This document shows, piece after piece, positions 16,790-26,711 of a stretch of 64,000 nt of DNA. Position 1 is the stretch's first letter, and the number at the start of each line of letters is the position of its first letter. The stretch spans positions 496,001 through 560,000 of the forward strand of contig NZ_CP107945.1 in NCBI RefSeq assembly GCF_036057275.1, in the 5' to 3' direction. The stretch comes from Streptomyces sp. NBC_00390 (GTDB lineage: Bacteria; Actinomycetota; Actinomycetes; Streptomycetales; Streptomycetaceae). Made by a program: the position numbers and the translations under genes. The notes beneath the pieces are model-generated. The model searched no databases, was not told where the DNA came from, and saw only the letters and a program-made list of their open reading frames with translations.

Positions 16790-19504
16790 TCAAAGAATGC
16801 CCACTTCCCTGGCACGCCGGACGGCCTGACTGCGCCGGGAGACCGACAGCTTGCGGTAGATGCTGTTCAGATGTGTCTTGACCGTGTTGACGGACAGATG
16901 CAGGTCTTCGGCGATCTCCTGGGTCGACATCATCTGTGCGGCACAGAGGAGCACATCGTGTTCGCGGGGGCTGATGTGTTCGACGACGAGCGGCTCCGCG
17001 TCGCCTGGACGGCCGGTGAGCCATGACTGGAGATCGGCCGTCTCCGGAGTCGACGTCAGCAGATGCCGCAGCCACAGGCCGGCGTCCGTGAAGGGGGCTC
17101 TCAGCCGTTCCGGCCGAGCCGTGTTGATGGCGCGTCCCAGCAGCCCCACCGCTGCGGAGGCGTCCTTGTCCAGTGTCGCCGCCTGGGCTTCGAGCAGCCG
17201 CACGCGTACCTGGTCGGCGACGCTCATGTCCTGTTGCCCGTCGATCGATGCGAGGAGCCGCACCGCCTCGTCGCACTCCCCCGCGGCCAGGTGGGCGGCC
17301 GAGAGGGCGACAGTGTGGGCGGGCCCCCCGGGGCCGCAAGCCTGCAGTGCGGCGATCGCGGCCGCGGCGTCCCCGCGGGCGAGATGAACGGCGGAGCGGG
17401 CAACGGCCATCCGCTGCGCGGGCTCCCCGGCGTGGATCCCCTGGACGGCGTCGAGGATGTCGAGGGCGGATCCGGCCTGGCCGTACGCCAGCTCCAGCCG
17501 GGCGTGCAGGACCGCGGTCTCGACGGCGACCACCGGATCGTGAGCCTCGCCGGCATCGACGGCGAGGCCCAGATGGCGTCGTGCGCCCTGGAGGTCTCCC
17601 TGGTCGGCGGCGACGACGGCCAGGGCGAGATGGCAGCTGCCGGGGCACCGGGAGGGGGTGACGCCGTACGCCTTCGCCGTGTCCAGTCCTTCCGACGCGT
17701 GTCTCCCGGCCGCCCGCAGGGACCCGCCAAGAGCCTCGGCCAGGGCAAGACGGCCCAGGCAGTGGCAGCGGACCTCGGGAGCCGACTCGGCCGGGCAGAC
17801 GTCCAGCGCCTCGGTGAAGGCGGCGCGGGCGTCGCCGAGGCGCCCGGCCAGCTGAAGCGCGCAGGCCCGCCCGTAGCGGCGCAGGGCCTCGATTTCCGGA
17901 TGCCGCTGGAGCTGCGGCGCCGCGACCTGCTCCATGAGGTCACGGGTCCGGGCGGCGAGAGCCTCGGCTGCCGTGCCGTCGGTGTCGCCGCCGCCTCCGC
18001 CTCCGCCCAGGACGAGGAGGCGCAGCAGCGCGCAGGTCAGGCGCTCCTCGGGTGCCCCTGTGCTGCCGAGCAGTTGCTCGGCCCGGTCGAGGTACGCACC
18101 GCCGGACGTCGCCTCGCCACGGGCGAGGGCGCATGCCGCCAGGACAAGTGCCGGTGCGACACCCGGGAGGTCCTCGGGCATGGCGGAGAAGAGCTGCTCC
18201 AGCCGGTGCGTGTCGGGTCCGGTCAGGCAGTTGCCGACGGCGAGGTGATCGACCAGCAGGGCCGCCGCGTACCCCCAGTCGCCGGCGGCAGCGGCATGTT
18301 TCAGCGCCTCGGACGGCCGGTCGTGGCCGGCGAACCAGCGAGCGGCCTGGTGGTGCAACTGCGGTACGAGACCGGGGCGCCGGCTGTGCAGGTGGGCGCG
18401 GAGCACCTCGGCGAACAGCGGGTGACATCTGCGCCAGGGTGTGTCGCCGATCGGTTCGACGAAGGCGTTGGCGTGGACGAGCCGTGCCAGGATCCACTCC
18501 GCGTCCTCGCGTGCGGTCAGGGCGTTGGCGAGCTGCGGGTGAATGTGATCCAGGATGCTGGTACGCACCAGCAGGTCACGGGTCGCGGCGGGCTGTGCCT
18601 CGAGCACCTCGGCGATGAGGTAGTCGGCGACGGCGTTCTGGGACGCGGCGAAGGACCGCGCGAACTGCTCCGCGTCGTCGGCCTGCTGCATCGCCAGGGC
18701 GCACAGCCGCAGTCCGGCGGCCCAGCCCTCGGTGCGGCTGGTGAGCGCGCCCACGCTCTCCGGTGAGGGGGAAAGTCCGTGCCTGCGCAGCAGGAGCGAG
18801 GTCTCGTGCCGGGTGAAGGCCAGCTCGGCCCCGCGGATCTCGCAGATCTGGTCCTCGGCGCGGTAGCGATGCAGCCGCAGCGGCGGGTCCACCCGGCTGA
18901 TCAGAACCAGTCTCAGCTGGGGTCCCGCATGGTCGAGGACGAACTCCAGACCGGAGGCCACTCCTCGGCCGGGAACCCGCTCGAGCCCGTCGAGCACCAG
19001 GACCACCGGCTGGGGCAGGCGCGCCAGCTCGGCGGCGAGCCGAACCAGGAGGGAGTGGTCGACGTCGCCGGTGTGCGAGGGGATGCCGACCGAGTCGGGC
19101 AGCGGTACCTGGTGACAGTGGAAGGCGCCGAGGACATACGTCCAGAACACTCCGGGCGCACTGTCGTCGTTCTCGGCGGTGAGCCAGACGACCGGACCGG
19201 GGCTCGGGCATGTGGCCGCCCAGGCGGCAGCGAGGGTGGTCTTCCCGGCCCCCGCCGGTCCGGTGACCACGGTCAGCGGCCCCTTCGTCCCTTCGGTCAG
19301 GCGGTCGAGCAGCCGGTTCCTGCCCACATGCGTGCGCGGTACGGCGGGGATCGCGAACTTCGCCGCCAGCAGGGGGTCTCCCGTCGGCGTCAGCCGCTCG
19401 ACACCACCGGATCGGGCCTGCGCCGGATTCCCTGCGCGCACACGAATCCGGCGATGGGGAGGTGGCTCTCCACCGCCTGTTGCTGGGGCGACCGTGTGTG
19501 GCAT
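16790..19504 (-). CDS. MalT-like LuxR-family ATP-dependent transcriptional regulator
   Basis: 904 aa. After a disordered N-terminus, TPTGDPLLAAKFAIPAVP leads to a STAND ATPase with Walker A VVTGPAGAGKTT and Walker B region PVVLVLDGLERV. A long TPR-like helical region fills the middle. The C-terminus carries a LuxR HTH (ISPREHDVLLCAAQMMSTQEIAEDLHLSVNTVKTHLNSIYRKL). This LAL/MalT architecture binds an inducer and ATP, oligomerises and activates transcription. The inducer is unknown. Confidence 0.93.
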   Translation of the reverse strand: MPHTVAPATGGGEPPPHRRIRVRAGNPAQARSGGVERLTPTGDPLLAAKFAIPAVPRTHVGRNRLLDRLTEGTKGPLTVVTGPAGAGKTTLAAAWAATCPSPGPVVWLTAENDDSAPGVFWTYVLGAFHCHQVPLPDSVGIPSHTGDVDHSLLVRLAAELARLPQPVVLVLDGLERVPGRGVASGLEFVLDHAGPQLRLVLISRVDPPLRLHRYRAEDQICEIRGAELAFTRHETSLLLRRHGLSPSPESVGALTSRTEGWAAGLRLCALAMQQADDAEQFARSFAASQNAVADYLIAEVLEAQPAATRDLLVRTSILDHIHPQLANALTAREDAEWILARLVHANAFVEPIGDTPWRRCHPLFAEVLRAHLHSRRPGLVPQLHHQAARWFAGHDRPSEALKHAAAAGDWGYAAALLVDHLAVGNCLTGPDTHRLEQLFSAMPEDLPGVAPALVLAACALARGEATSGGAYLDRAEQLLGSTGAPEERLTCALLRLLVLGGGGGGGDTDGTAAEALAARTRDLMEQVAAPQLQRHPEIEALRRYGRACALQLAGRLGDARAAFTEALDVCPAESAPEVRCHCLGRLALAEALGGSLRAAGRHASEGLDTAKAYGVTPSRCPGSCHLALAVVAADQGDLQGARRHLGLAVDAGEAHDPVVAVETAVLHARLELAYGQAGSALDILDAVQGIHAGEPAQRMAVARSAVHLARGDAAAAIAALQACGPGGPAHTVALSAAHLAAGECDEAVRLLASIDGQQDMSVADQVRVRLLEAQAATLDKDASAAVGLLGRAINTARPERLRAPFTDAGLWLRHLLTSTPETADLQSWLTGRPGDAEPLVVEHISPREHDVLLCAAQMMSTQEIAEDLHLSVNTVKTHLNSIYRKLSVSRRSQAVRRAREVGIL

Positions 19505-19693
19505 GGCGTCTCACGTCGGGCCGTCCTTTGCCTGGTTCGCTGCTGCCGAGCGCTTGCCGGTCGGCCGACCCCGGGTGGATCTGGCCAGGTCATGGACGTG
19601 CCAACGCTCCAATGATCACAGAGGGGCGTGGTGATCGCACGCGGGGCGCAGCCGCGCCTCACGACGCCCGGACCGGGTGGCGCGCCCGGCCTG

Positions 19694-19712
19694 CTCACCC
19701 GTCGCGGGTGAG
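19694..19712. promoter_or_regulatory. CTCACCC/GGGTGAG palindrome, copy 2
   Basis: CTCACCCGTCGCGGGTGAG, a perfect 7-bp palindrome with a 5-nt spacer, 83 nt upstream of the DUF7144 start. It matches the element upstream of the SHOCT gene in sequence and distance. The rest of 19505-19794 is the divergent promoter region; a weaker pair, GATCAC (19614) and GTGATC (19631), is also there. Confidence 0.45.
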
Positions 19713-19794
19713 GGCCCGGGACGGCGGACCGCAGATGCTCGGAGGTGAACCGGCGGCCCCGGCCGCCGTTGTCCGTCAGGAAAGGGAGTACTCC

Positions 19795-20199
19795 ATGACG
19801 ACCACCACGCCAAGCCGCCCGGGAACGTCCGGGGCGGCGGCCGGCGGGCTCGTGACGTTCGCTGCCGTGATGCTGTTCATCGCCGGTCTCCTGGACCTGT
19901 TCCGGGGCATCATGGCCATCGCGAAGGACGACATCTACGTCCGCACGCCGAATTACCTCTTCAAGTTCGACCTGACCGGCTGGGGATGGATCCAGCTCAT
20001 CCTGGGCGTGATCGCAGTCCTGGTCGCGATGGGCCTCTTCGCCCGGGCCACCTGGGCACGCGCGGCGGGAGTGGTCCTGGCCGGCCTGCTGATCATCGCC
20101 AACTTCCTGACCATCCCGTACTACCCCTTCTGGTCGATCGTGCTGATCGCCCTGTACGCGTTCATCATCTGGGCACTGCTGGTGGTCACGCGGGAGTAG
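19795..20199 (+). CDS. DUF7144-type membrane protein
   Basis: 134 aa, ATG start with AAAGGGAG upstream. Four transmembrane helices are visible (VTFAAVMLFIAGLLDLFRGIMAI, WIQLILGVIAVLVAMGLFA, AAGVVLAGLLIIANFLTI, WSIVLIALYAFIIWALLVV). After the first, a loop with DIYVRTPNYLFKFDLTGWGW is characteristic of this small actinobacterial family. Function unknown; it is often near stress genes, and the upstream palindrome suggests coregulation with the SHOCT protein. Confidence 0.82.
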   Translation: MTTTTPSRPGTSGAAAGGLVTFAAVMLFIAGLLDLFRGIMAIAKDDIYVRTPNYLFKFDLTGWGWIQLILGVIAVLVAMGLFARATWARAAGVVLAGLLIIANFLTIPYYPFWSIVLIALYAFIIWALLVVTRE

Positions 20200-20226
20200 G
20201 CGGTCGGTTCGTCGCCCCCATCGGGC

Positions 20227-20271
20227 CCGTCCCACCGGCCGTGCGGCGTCACCGCACGGCCGGTGGGACGG
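20227..20271. terminator. Strong bidirectional terminator
   Basis: A perfect 20-bp stem with a 5-nt loop (arms 20227-20246 and 20252-20271) between the convergent DUF7144 gene and hypE. It closes the 15-kb hydrogenase operon on one side. Confidence 0.85.
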
Positions 20272-20287
20272 TTGCCGTCGAGCCCGT

Positions 20288-21394
20288 TCAGCAGATACGG
20301 GGCAGCTGCTCCCCGATCGGCATGTCGACCACGCGCGTACCCCCGAGCCCTGTGCGGGCCACCACCATGCCGGGGTGCGTCTGCACCGTCTCACCGACGA
20401 TCGCCGCTTCCCTGCCCAGAGGGTGTGTGCGCATGGCCGCCAGGACCGCGTCGGCGTGCTCGCGCGGGACGAAGGCGACGAGCTTGCCCTCGTTCGCGAC
20501 ATACATCGGGTCGAGGCCCAGTACGGCGCAGGCGTTGGCGACGGGCGGCGGGACGGGTACGGCGCGCTCCTCGACGACGACGCCCGTACCGGAGGCCGCG
20601 GCGATCTCGTTCAGCGCTGCCGCCAGCCCGCCGCGTGTCGGGTCACGCAGTGCGTGAAGGTCCTGGGTGACCGCGAGCATCGCCTCGACCAGGCCGCCGA
20701 GCGCCGCGCAGTCACTCTCGATCTCCACGCCGAACTCGAGGCCCTCGCGCACACTCATGATGGCGACGCCGTGGACACCGATCGGGCCGCTCACGATCAC
20801 CGCGTCGCCGGGTCGGACGCGCTGCGGGCGCAGGTCGACACCCGGCGGGACGAGTCCGATGGCCGAGGTGTTGATGAAGATGCCGTCGCCGTGCCCCGCC
20901 TCCACGACCTTGGTGTCGCCGGTCACCACCTCCACACCGGCGGTGCGGGCGGCGGCGCCCAGGGCCTGCGCAACGCGTCCCACGACCGACAGCTCGACCC
21001 CCTCTTCGAGGATGAACCCGCAGGACATGTACGCCGCGCGGGCCCCGCTCATCGCAAGGTCGTTGACCGTGCCGTTGACGGCGAGATCGCCGATGCTGCC
21101 GCCGGGGAAGAACAGCGGCCGGACCACGAACGAGTCGGTGGAGAAGGCCAGTCGCGCGCCCCCCAGCTCGACGGCGGCGGAGTCGCTCAGCTGCGCGAGC
21201 ACCGGCCCTCCGAAGGCGGGTGCGAAGACGTGCTCGACCAGTTCGGCGGACATGGCGCCGCCGCCGCCGTGGCCCATGACCACCCGCGACTGGTCGCGCA
21301 GCGGCATCGGGCACGTCCACGCCATCACGTCCGGTGCACCGGGGTCCGTGAGCGCGGTCTCGCCCGGGTGGGGCGCTCGCAGGGTGTCAGACAA
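20288..21394 (-). CDS. hypE: Hydrogenase expression/formation protein HypE
   Basis: 368 aa from a TTG at 21394 that overlaps the hypD stop by 8 nt and has GAAGGGG upstream. The PurM-like ATP-binding region starts [20 protein letters not shown], and the protein ends PRIC. The C-terminal Cys accepts carbamoyl from HypF; dehydration to thiocyanate then supplies the CN ligands of the NiFe centre. Last gene of the hydrogenase operon. Confidence 0.97.
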   Translation of the reverse strand: MSDTLRAPHPGETALTDPGAPDVMAWTCPMPLRDQSRVVMGHGGGGAMSAELVEHVFAPAFGGPVLAQLSDSAAVELGGARLAFSTDSFVVRPLFFPGGSIGDLAVNGTVNDLAMSGARAAYMSCGFILEEGVELSVVGRVAQALGAAARTAGVEVVTGDTKVVEAGHGDGIFINTSAIGLVPPGVDLRPQRVRPGDAVIVSGPIGVHGVAIMSVREGLEFGVEIESDCAALGGLVEAMLAVTQDLHALRDPTRGGLAAALNEIAAASGTGVVVEERAVPVPPPVANACAVLGLDPMYVANEGKLVAFVPREHADAVLAAMRTHPLGREAAIVGETVQTHPGMVVARTGLGGTRVVDMPIGEQLPRIC

Positions 21395-22517
21395 CGGAAG
21401 CCCCTTCCCGGGACACGGTTTTCTGCTCGAGGTCGAGGCGCCGGTAGAGGTAGTACGCGGCGCAGGCACCCTCGCTGGAGACCATGGTGGCGCCCAGCGG
21501 CGTACGCGGGGTGCAGGTGGTGCCGAAGGCCTCGCACTCATGGGGCTTGAGCAGCCCCTGAAGCACCTCGCCGCTGCGGCACTCGGCCGGTTCGCGGGTG
21601 TCGATGCCGGTGACGGAGAAGCGGTGCTCGGCGTCGTACTCGCGATAGCGGGAGGACAGCCGCCACCCGCTGGCGGGAATCACGCCGATGCCCCGCCAGG
21701 CGCGGTCGGTGACCTCGAAGACGTCCGCGAGCATGGCCTGTGCCGCGGGGTTTCCCTCCGGCTGTACGGCACGCGGGTAGGCGTTCTCCACCGTGTGCTC
21801 GCCGCGCTCCAGCTGCTGGACCGTCCGGCGGACGCCTTCCAGAATGTCGAGGGGCTCGAATCCCGTCACCACGATGGGCACGCGGAACCGTTCGGCGAGT
21901 TCCGGGTACTCGCTCGTGCCCATGACACTGCATACGTGTCCGGCGGCGAGGAAGCCCTGCACACGGCAGCTCGGCGACCGCATGATCGCCTCGATGGCCG
22001 GAGGAACCCGTACGTGGGACACCAGAAGACTGAAGTTGGGGATGCCGAGTCTGCGGGCCTGATACACCGTCATGGCATTGGGGGGCGCGGTGGTTTCGAA
22101 GCCGATGCCGAAGAAGACGACCTCACGGTCCGGGTTCTCCTGGGCGACCCGCAGCGCATCGAGGGGCGAGTAGACCACCCGTACGTCGCCGCCCTGTCCG
22201 CGGACCTGGAACAGGTCACGGCCGGTCCCTGGGACGCGGAGCATGTCTCCGAAGGAGCAGAAGATCACCTCGGGGCGGGAGGCGATCTCCAGCGCCTTGT
22301 CGATGACTTCGAGCGGGGTGACACAGACGGGGCAGCCGGGGCCGTGGATCAACTCCACCTCGTCCGGCAGGAGCTGGTCGATGCCGTGGCGGATGATGGT
22401 GTGGGTCTGGCCGCCGCAGACCTCCATCAGCGCCCACGGCCTGGTCACCGTGGCCCGGATGTCGTCGAGCAGTTTCCGGGCCAGGGCCGGGTCCTGGAAT
22501 TCCTCGATGTACTTCAA
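21387..22517 (-). CDS. hypD: Hydrogenase formation protein HypD
   Basis: 376 aa. The start is a TTG at 22517 whose TTGA overlaps the hypC stop. Conserved motifs are [32 protein letters not shown] and [10 protein letters not shown], with C-terminal cysteines ([21 protein letters not shown]) for a [4Fe-4S] cluster. With HypC it forms the scaffold on which Fe(CN)2CO is assembled. Confidence 0.97.
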   Translation of the reverse strand: MKYIEEFQDPALARKLLDDIRATVTRPWALMEVCGGQTHTIIRHGIDQLLPDEVELIHGPGCPVCVTPLEVIDKALEIASRPEVIFCSFGDMLRVPGTGRDLFQVRGQGGDVRVVYSPLDALRVAQENPDREVVFFGIGFETTAPPNAMTVYQARRLGIPNFSLLVSHVRVPPAIEAIMRSPSCRVQGFLAAGHVCSVMGTSEYPELAERFRVPIVVTGFEPLDILEGVRRTVQQLERGEHTVENAYPRAVQPEGNPAAQAMLADVFEVTDRAWRGIGVIPASGWRLSSRYREYDAEHRFSVTGIDTREPAECRSGEVLQGLLKPHECEAFGTTCTPRTPLGATMVSSEGACAAYYLYRRLDLEQKTVSREGASVV

Positions 22518-22849
22518 CGCTTCGCCTCCTGCGCCGCCGCGCCGTCCCCGGCGTCTGCGGGCTGCTCCGTCCGTCCGTTCGCGTCGGGCTCGGCCGGCTC
22601 CCACGGGTCGCCGAACTCCTCCTGGAGCAGCCCGAGGGTCTCGAACAGCTCCAGCGTCTTGCGGGCCGAGTCCTCGTCGAGGCGCTGCAGGGCGAATCCG
22701 ACGTGGACGATGGCGTACTCACCGACCTGAAGGTCCGGCAGGTACTCCAGGCACACCTCCTTGACCACCCCGCCGAAGTCGACGGTGGCCATCCTGGTGC
22801 CGTCCCGGTCCTCGATTCCCAGCACCTTGCCGGGTACCGCAAGGCACAT
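22514..22849 (-). CDS. hypC: Hydrogenase chaperone HypC
   Basis: 111 aa, ATG start with AGGAGAA upstream. The N-terminus MCLAVPGKV carries the essential Cys2 that holds the Fe(CN)2CO group and binds the large subunit. [18 protein letters not shown] is the conserved core. A ~30-residue acidic, Ala-rich tail extends beyond the usual family length. Confidence 0.96.
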   Translation of the reverse strand: MCLAVPGKVLGIEDRDGTRMATVDFGGVVKEVCLEYLPDLQVGEYAIVHVGFALQRLDEDSARKTLELFETLGLLQEEFGDPWEPAEPDANGRTEQPADAGDGAAAQEAKR

Positions 22850-22901
22850 GTGTTTCTCCTCGCTGCCGTGCTGCGTCGCGCGTGCTGTGCCGCGCCTGTC
22901 G

Positions 22902-25343
22902 TCATCCGCCCCCGCCGGCGGCCGCACGGGCGGCCACGACGAGTTGGCCGAGTGCCAGCCCTCCGTCGTTCGGAGGGACCAGGTGGTGGCGCAGCACGGT
23001 GAAGCCGTCCTCGCGCAGACCGTGCGCACATGCCGAGGAGAGCAGCGCGTTGGCGAACACTCCTCCGGTCAGCGCGACGGTCCGCAGACCGTGCTGCTCG
23101 CGGGCGGTGGCGCAGACCGTGCGCACGAGGTCTGCGACCGCTGCGTGGAAGCGTGCGGCCACAAGGGCCTTCGGGGTGCCCGCCCGTACGTCGTCGACCA
23201 CGGCCGCCAGAACGGACGACGGCTCGGCGGTCAGGGCGGCGGCCCCGCTGCCGGGTGCCGCCGTGCGCATCGTGAAGGCGTAACCACCACTGTCCGCACG
23301 GCCGGAGGCCATCGCGGCGGCTTCGAGTTCGATGGCGGCCTGTGCCTCGTACCCGGCCCGGTGGCACACCCCGAGGAGCGAGGAGACCGCATCGAACAGC
23401 CGGCCCATGCTCGATGTGGGGACGCAGTTCAGATTGCGCCCCAACTGCTGTTCCAGCAGATGGAGTTCATCCGGCGGGCAGGCTCTCACGCAGGGCAGGT
23501 CCCCGGTCCAGCCGATGCCCGCCGCGCGCAGATGCGCGAGCGCCATGCGGTACGGGCGCTGTACGGCGGCGTCACCGCCGGGCAACGGGACGTAGCCGAG
23601 GTGTGCGTACCGCGTGTGTCCCTCGTAGTCCGCGAGCAGGAACTCCCCGCCCCACACCGCACCGTCGTCGCCGTAACCGGTGCCGTCGAAGGCGACACCG
23701 ATGACCGGCGCACTGCCGTCCAGGCCGTGCTCGGCCATGGTGGCGGCGACATGTGCGTGGTGGTGCTGGACGCGTACGACGGGCCTGCCCGCGGCGTTGC
23801 GGACGGCCCACTGCCCGGAGCGGTATCCGGGGTGGCGGTCGGCCGCGAGCAGCTCCGGCCGCACTCCGGTGATGGCTTCCAACTGCTCCTCTGCACAGGC
23901 GAATGCGTGCTGAGTGGCGAGGTCGTCCATGTCGCCGACATGAGCGGACAGCCAGGCCTTGCGGCCCTCGCCGAGGCAGAAGGTGTTCTTGAGATCACCC
24001 CCGACCGCGAGGGCCGGCTCGACGGGCACCGGCAGGGTGAGTGGCAGCGGGGCATAGCCGCGGGAGCGGCGCAGCGTCAGCTGCTGTCCGTCACAGACGC
24101 GCACCACGGAGTCGTCGCACGGAACGTGGATGGGACGGTCGTGCAGGAGCCAGCCGTCGGCCAGATGGGCGAGCCGGTCGAGTGCTTCCGCGTCGTCGGT
24201 GACGATGGGCTCACCGGCGATGTTGCCGCTGGTCATCACGAGGAGGCGGGGCGCGCTCCCCTCGTCGCAGGGGAGGCCGAGCAGTAGATGGTGCAGCGGG
24301 GTGTACGGGAGCATGACGCCGAGGTCCGGGCTGCCGGGAGCGACCGCGTCGGAGGGTGACACCGCGCCAGGCCGCGGAAGCGGCTCGGTGCGGCGCCGCA
24401 ACAGGACGATGGGACGGACGCTCCCCGCGAGCAACTCCCGTTCCAGGGCGCCCACATGGACGAGGTGGTCGACGTCGGCGACGTCCCTCGCCATCAGCGC
24501 GAAGGGCTTGTCGCCGCGGGCCTTGCGGCGGCGCAGCAGGGCGACCGCCGCCGTGTTCGTCGCATCGCAGGCGAGGTGGTAGCCGCCGAGCCCCTTGACG
24601 GCGATGATCGCTCCCTCGGACAGGAGTGCGCGGGTCTCGGCAATCGGGTCGGCCGCGATCGGGCCGCCGAGCGTCCGGTCGTTCGGATCGTCCGCGACCA
24701 CCTGCCGGTGTCGCAGCCCGGGGGCGGCGGGCGCCACGATCAGCCGCAGCCGCGGCCCGCAGCCGGGACAGGCGACGGGCTGTGCGTGGAAGCGCCGGTC
24801 GGCCGGATCGCTGTACTCCCGGGCGCATTCGGCGCACATCGGGAAGCCGGCCATCGTCGTGTGGTCGCGGTCGTACGGCAGGCCCGTGACGATGGTGAAG
24901 CGCGGTCCGCAGTGCGTGCAGGTGATGAAGGGATGCCCGTGGCGCCGGTCGGCGGGATCGGCAAGTTCCGCGAGACATTCCGCACAGGTGGCCGTGTCCG
25001 GGGAGACCAGAGTGCGGACCGGTCCGCCGGTCAGGGAGGCGACGATGGTGAACCCGCTGCCGCCCGTGACGGGCACTTCCTGGGCGTGCACCGACTCCAC
25101 CAGGGCCAGGGGCGGGGCCTCCTCGGCGAGGCGTGCGCAGAACCGGGCAACGGCGAGCGGCGCGCCCTCGACCTCCGCGACGACGCCGTCCCCCGTGTTG
25201 GTCACATGCCCGCTCAGATCCATCGCGGTGGCGAGTGCGTACACATAGGGACGGAATCCGACGCCCTGCACCACGCCCCGCACCATGACCCGTCGCCGCT
25301 GCACGGTCTGCACGGCGGCGGGTCCCTGCTGGGTGGAGGTCAC
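22902..25343 (-). CDS. hypF: Carbamoyltransferase HypF
   Basis: 813 aa from a GTG overlapping the hypB stop (GTGA). Domains in order: acylphosphatase-like (VRGVVQGVGFRPYVYALA), two zinc fingers with CAEC...CTHC and CAEC...CPGC, a YrdC-like carbamoyl-adenylate domain (IIAVKGLGGYHLACDA), and a Kae1-like transferase domain (VQHHHAHVAATMAEHGL). It activates carbamoyl phosphate and transfers carbamoyl to the HypE C-terminal Cys. Confidence 0.97.
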   Translation of the reverse strand: MTSTQQGPAAVQTVQRRRVMVRGVVQGVGFRPYVYALATAMDLSGHVTNTGDGVVAEVEGAPLAVARFCARLAEEAPPLALVESVHAQEVPVTGGSGFTIVASLTGGPVRTLVSPDTATCAECLAELADPADRRHGHPFITCTHCGPRFTIVTGLPYDRDHTTMAGFPMCAECAREYSDPADRRFHAQPVACPGCGPRLRLIVAPAAPGLRHRQVVADDPNDRTLGGPIAADPIAETRALLSEGAIIAVKGLGGYHLACDATNTAAVALLRRRKARGDKPFALMARDVADVDHLVHVGALERELLAGSVRPIVLLRRRTEPLPRPGAVSPSDAVAPGSPDLGVMLPYTPLHHLLLGLPCDEGSAPRLLVMTSGNIAGEPIVTDDAEALDRLAHLADGWLLHDRPIHVPCDDSVVRVCDGQQLTLRRSRGYAPLPLTLPVPVEPALAVGGDLKNTFCLGEGRKAWLSAHVGDMDDLATQHAFACAEEQLEAITGVRPELLAADRHPGYRSGQWAVRNAAGRPVVRVQHHHAHVAATMAEHGLDGSAPVIGVAFDGTGYGDDGAVWGGEFLLADYEGHTRYAHLGYVPLPGGDAAVQRPYRMALAHLRAAGIGWTGDLPCVRACPPDELHLLEQQLGRNLNCVPTSSMGRLFDAVSSLLGVCHRAGYEAQAAIELEAAAMASGRADSGGYAFTMRTAAPGSGAAALTAEPSSVLAAVVDDVRAGTPKALVAARFHAAVADLVRTVCATAREQHGLRTVALTGGVFANALLSSACAHGLREDGFTVLRHHLVPPNDGGLALGQLVVAARAAAGGGG

Positions 25344-26035
25344 GAGCGGGCCCGCGCCATGACCGGCGCATGGACCGTGGTGCCCTCGGCCGCGGCCAGT
25401 GCCCGGTCGAGCAGGGCGCCGGCGCCCTGCCGGGTGCGTACGGAGGTGAGGAGCACCTCCACACCGGGGTTGACCTGCTGCACATGGCTGCGGAACGCGG
25501 CCTCGTCGAACCCGACGGCCTCGGCGATGTCGGTCTTGGTGACCACCACGAGGTGGGCGAGGCCGAATGCCGTGGGGTACTTCAGCGGTTTGTCCTCGCC
25601 CTCGGTGACCGATGCGAGGACGACTCTGAGTGATTCGCCGAGATCGTAGGAGGCCGGGCAGACGAGATTGCCGACGTTCTCCACGAACAGCAGCCGGGTG
25701 TCCTCGGGCAGCCAGCCGTGCAGGTGTCCGGCCAGCATCGCGGCCTCCAGGTGGCACAGCCCGTCGGTGAGCACCTGCTTGACCGGCACACCGGACCTGG
25801 CCAGCCGTACGGCGTCGTTCTCGGTGGCCAGATCGGCCGTCAGGGCCGCGGCCTGCACCCCCCGTTCCCGCGCCAGCAGCAGCTCGTCCTCCAGCAGAGC
25901 CGTCTTCCCGCTGCCGGGGCTGGACAGGAGGTTGACGATCGTGGTGCCGCGGGCGGCCAGTTCGGAGCGCAGCGTATGCGCTGCGGCTTCGTTCTTGGCA
26001 AGCACCGCCTGCTGCAGATCGACCACTCGGCACAT
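25340..26035 (-). CDS. hypB: Hydrogenase nickel incorporation GTPase HypB
   Basis: 231 aa, ATG start 3 nt after the hypA stop. G1 loop LLSSPGSGKTALLE, metal-site region FVENVGNLVCPASYDLGE and G4 VVVTKTDIAE are clear. There is no N-terminal His-rich or CxxCGC nickel-storage segment; the protein begins MCRVVDLQQAVLAKN. It drives GTP-dependent Ni delivery with HypA. Confidence 0.96.
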   Translation of the reverse strand: MCRVVDLQQAVLAKNEAAAHTLRSELAARGTTIVNLLSSPGSGKTALLEDELLLARERGVQAAALTADLATENDAVRLARSGVPVKQVLTDGLCHLEAAMLAGHLHGWLPEDTRLLFVENVGNLVCPASYDLGESLRVVLASVTEGEDKPLKYPTAFGLAHLVVVTKTDIAEAVGFDEAAFRSHVQQVNPGVEVLLTSVRTRQGAGALLDRALAAAEGTTVHAPVMARARS

Positions 26036-26038
26036 GGG

Positions 26039-26431
26039 TCAGCCCTCCTCGGAGATCGGTTCTGGGATACCTGCGCCGGCCCGCTCGTCGTCCCACTCCA
26101 CGGCGGTGATGCGCAGCTCGCGGCCGGCGATCAGCTCGGCGGTGGCCGCGCCGCACCTCGGGCAGCACAGCTGCGGCGGCATCCCGACCGCCCAGTCCTC
26201 GGCGCACGACTCGCAGCGCGCGCGGCCGGGGACGGACCGGGCGATCAGCTCGGCGCCTTCCAGAACGGTGCCGGCGCAGGCCAGTTCGAAGGAGAAGGCG
26301 AGGGCGTCGGGGACCACGCCGGCCAGTTCGCCGACCTCGAGCCGCACGGCCCTGACCACGGTGGCCCCCTGGGAGCGCGCCGCTTCCTCCACCTGGTCGA
26401 CGACGGCCAGCGCGATGGACATCTCGTGCAT
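26039..26431 (-). CDS. hypA: Hydrogenase nickel chaperone HypA
   Basis: 130 aa from the ATG at 26431, fixed by the MHE nickel-binding N-terminus (MHEMSIALAVVDQVEE). A zinc ribbon follows with CESC and CCPRCG. It hands Ni to the large subunit together with HypB. Confidence 0.96.
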   Translation of the reverse strand: MHEMSIALAVVDQVEEAARSQGATVVRAVRLEVGELAGVVPDALAFSFELACAGTVLEGAELIARSVPGRARCESCAEDWAVGMPPQLCCPRCGAATAELIAGRELRITAVEWDDERAGAGIPEPISEEG

Positions 26432-26581
26432 CGATCTCCGTCCTGCGCGGCGGTCGGCCAGTTCGGCCCCATTAGAGGGCGCGGCCGCCCGCCGGGCCGC
26501 CCGGCACGCCGACACCACACGGCTGCGTCCGCCGTTCGGTGCAGCCCAGGGTGGGCGGCACCCGCACGGCGGACGCGCTCG

Positions 26582-26701
26582 TCACATCCTGCGCATGCGC
26601 AGATAGCGCCTGAGGTCGGGCAGCACCCCGGCGACGATCGCCGCTACGGCGGTAGCGGTGGCGGCGGCAGCAGCAGCGCCGCCGATGATGGTCTTCTTCA
26701 T
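26582..26701 (-). CDS. DUF6893-type small protein
   Basis: 39 aa: starts MKKTIIGGAAAAAATATAVA, a hydrophobic Ala-rich membrane segment, and ends LPDLRRYLRMRRM. It lies 10 nt after the maturation protease in the hydrogenase operon. Small proteins of this kind are a regular member of actinobacterial group 1h hydrogenase operons. The single helix with a basic tail suggests a membrane anchor or partner; role unproven. Confidence 0.75.
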   Translation of the reverse strand: MKKTIIGGAAAAAATATAVAAIVAGVLPDLRRYLRMRRM

Positions 26702-26711
26702 GGTCTTCTCC

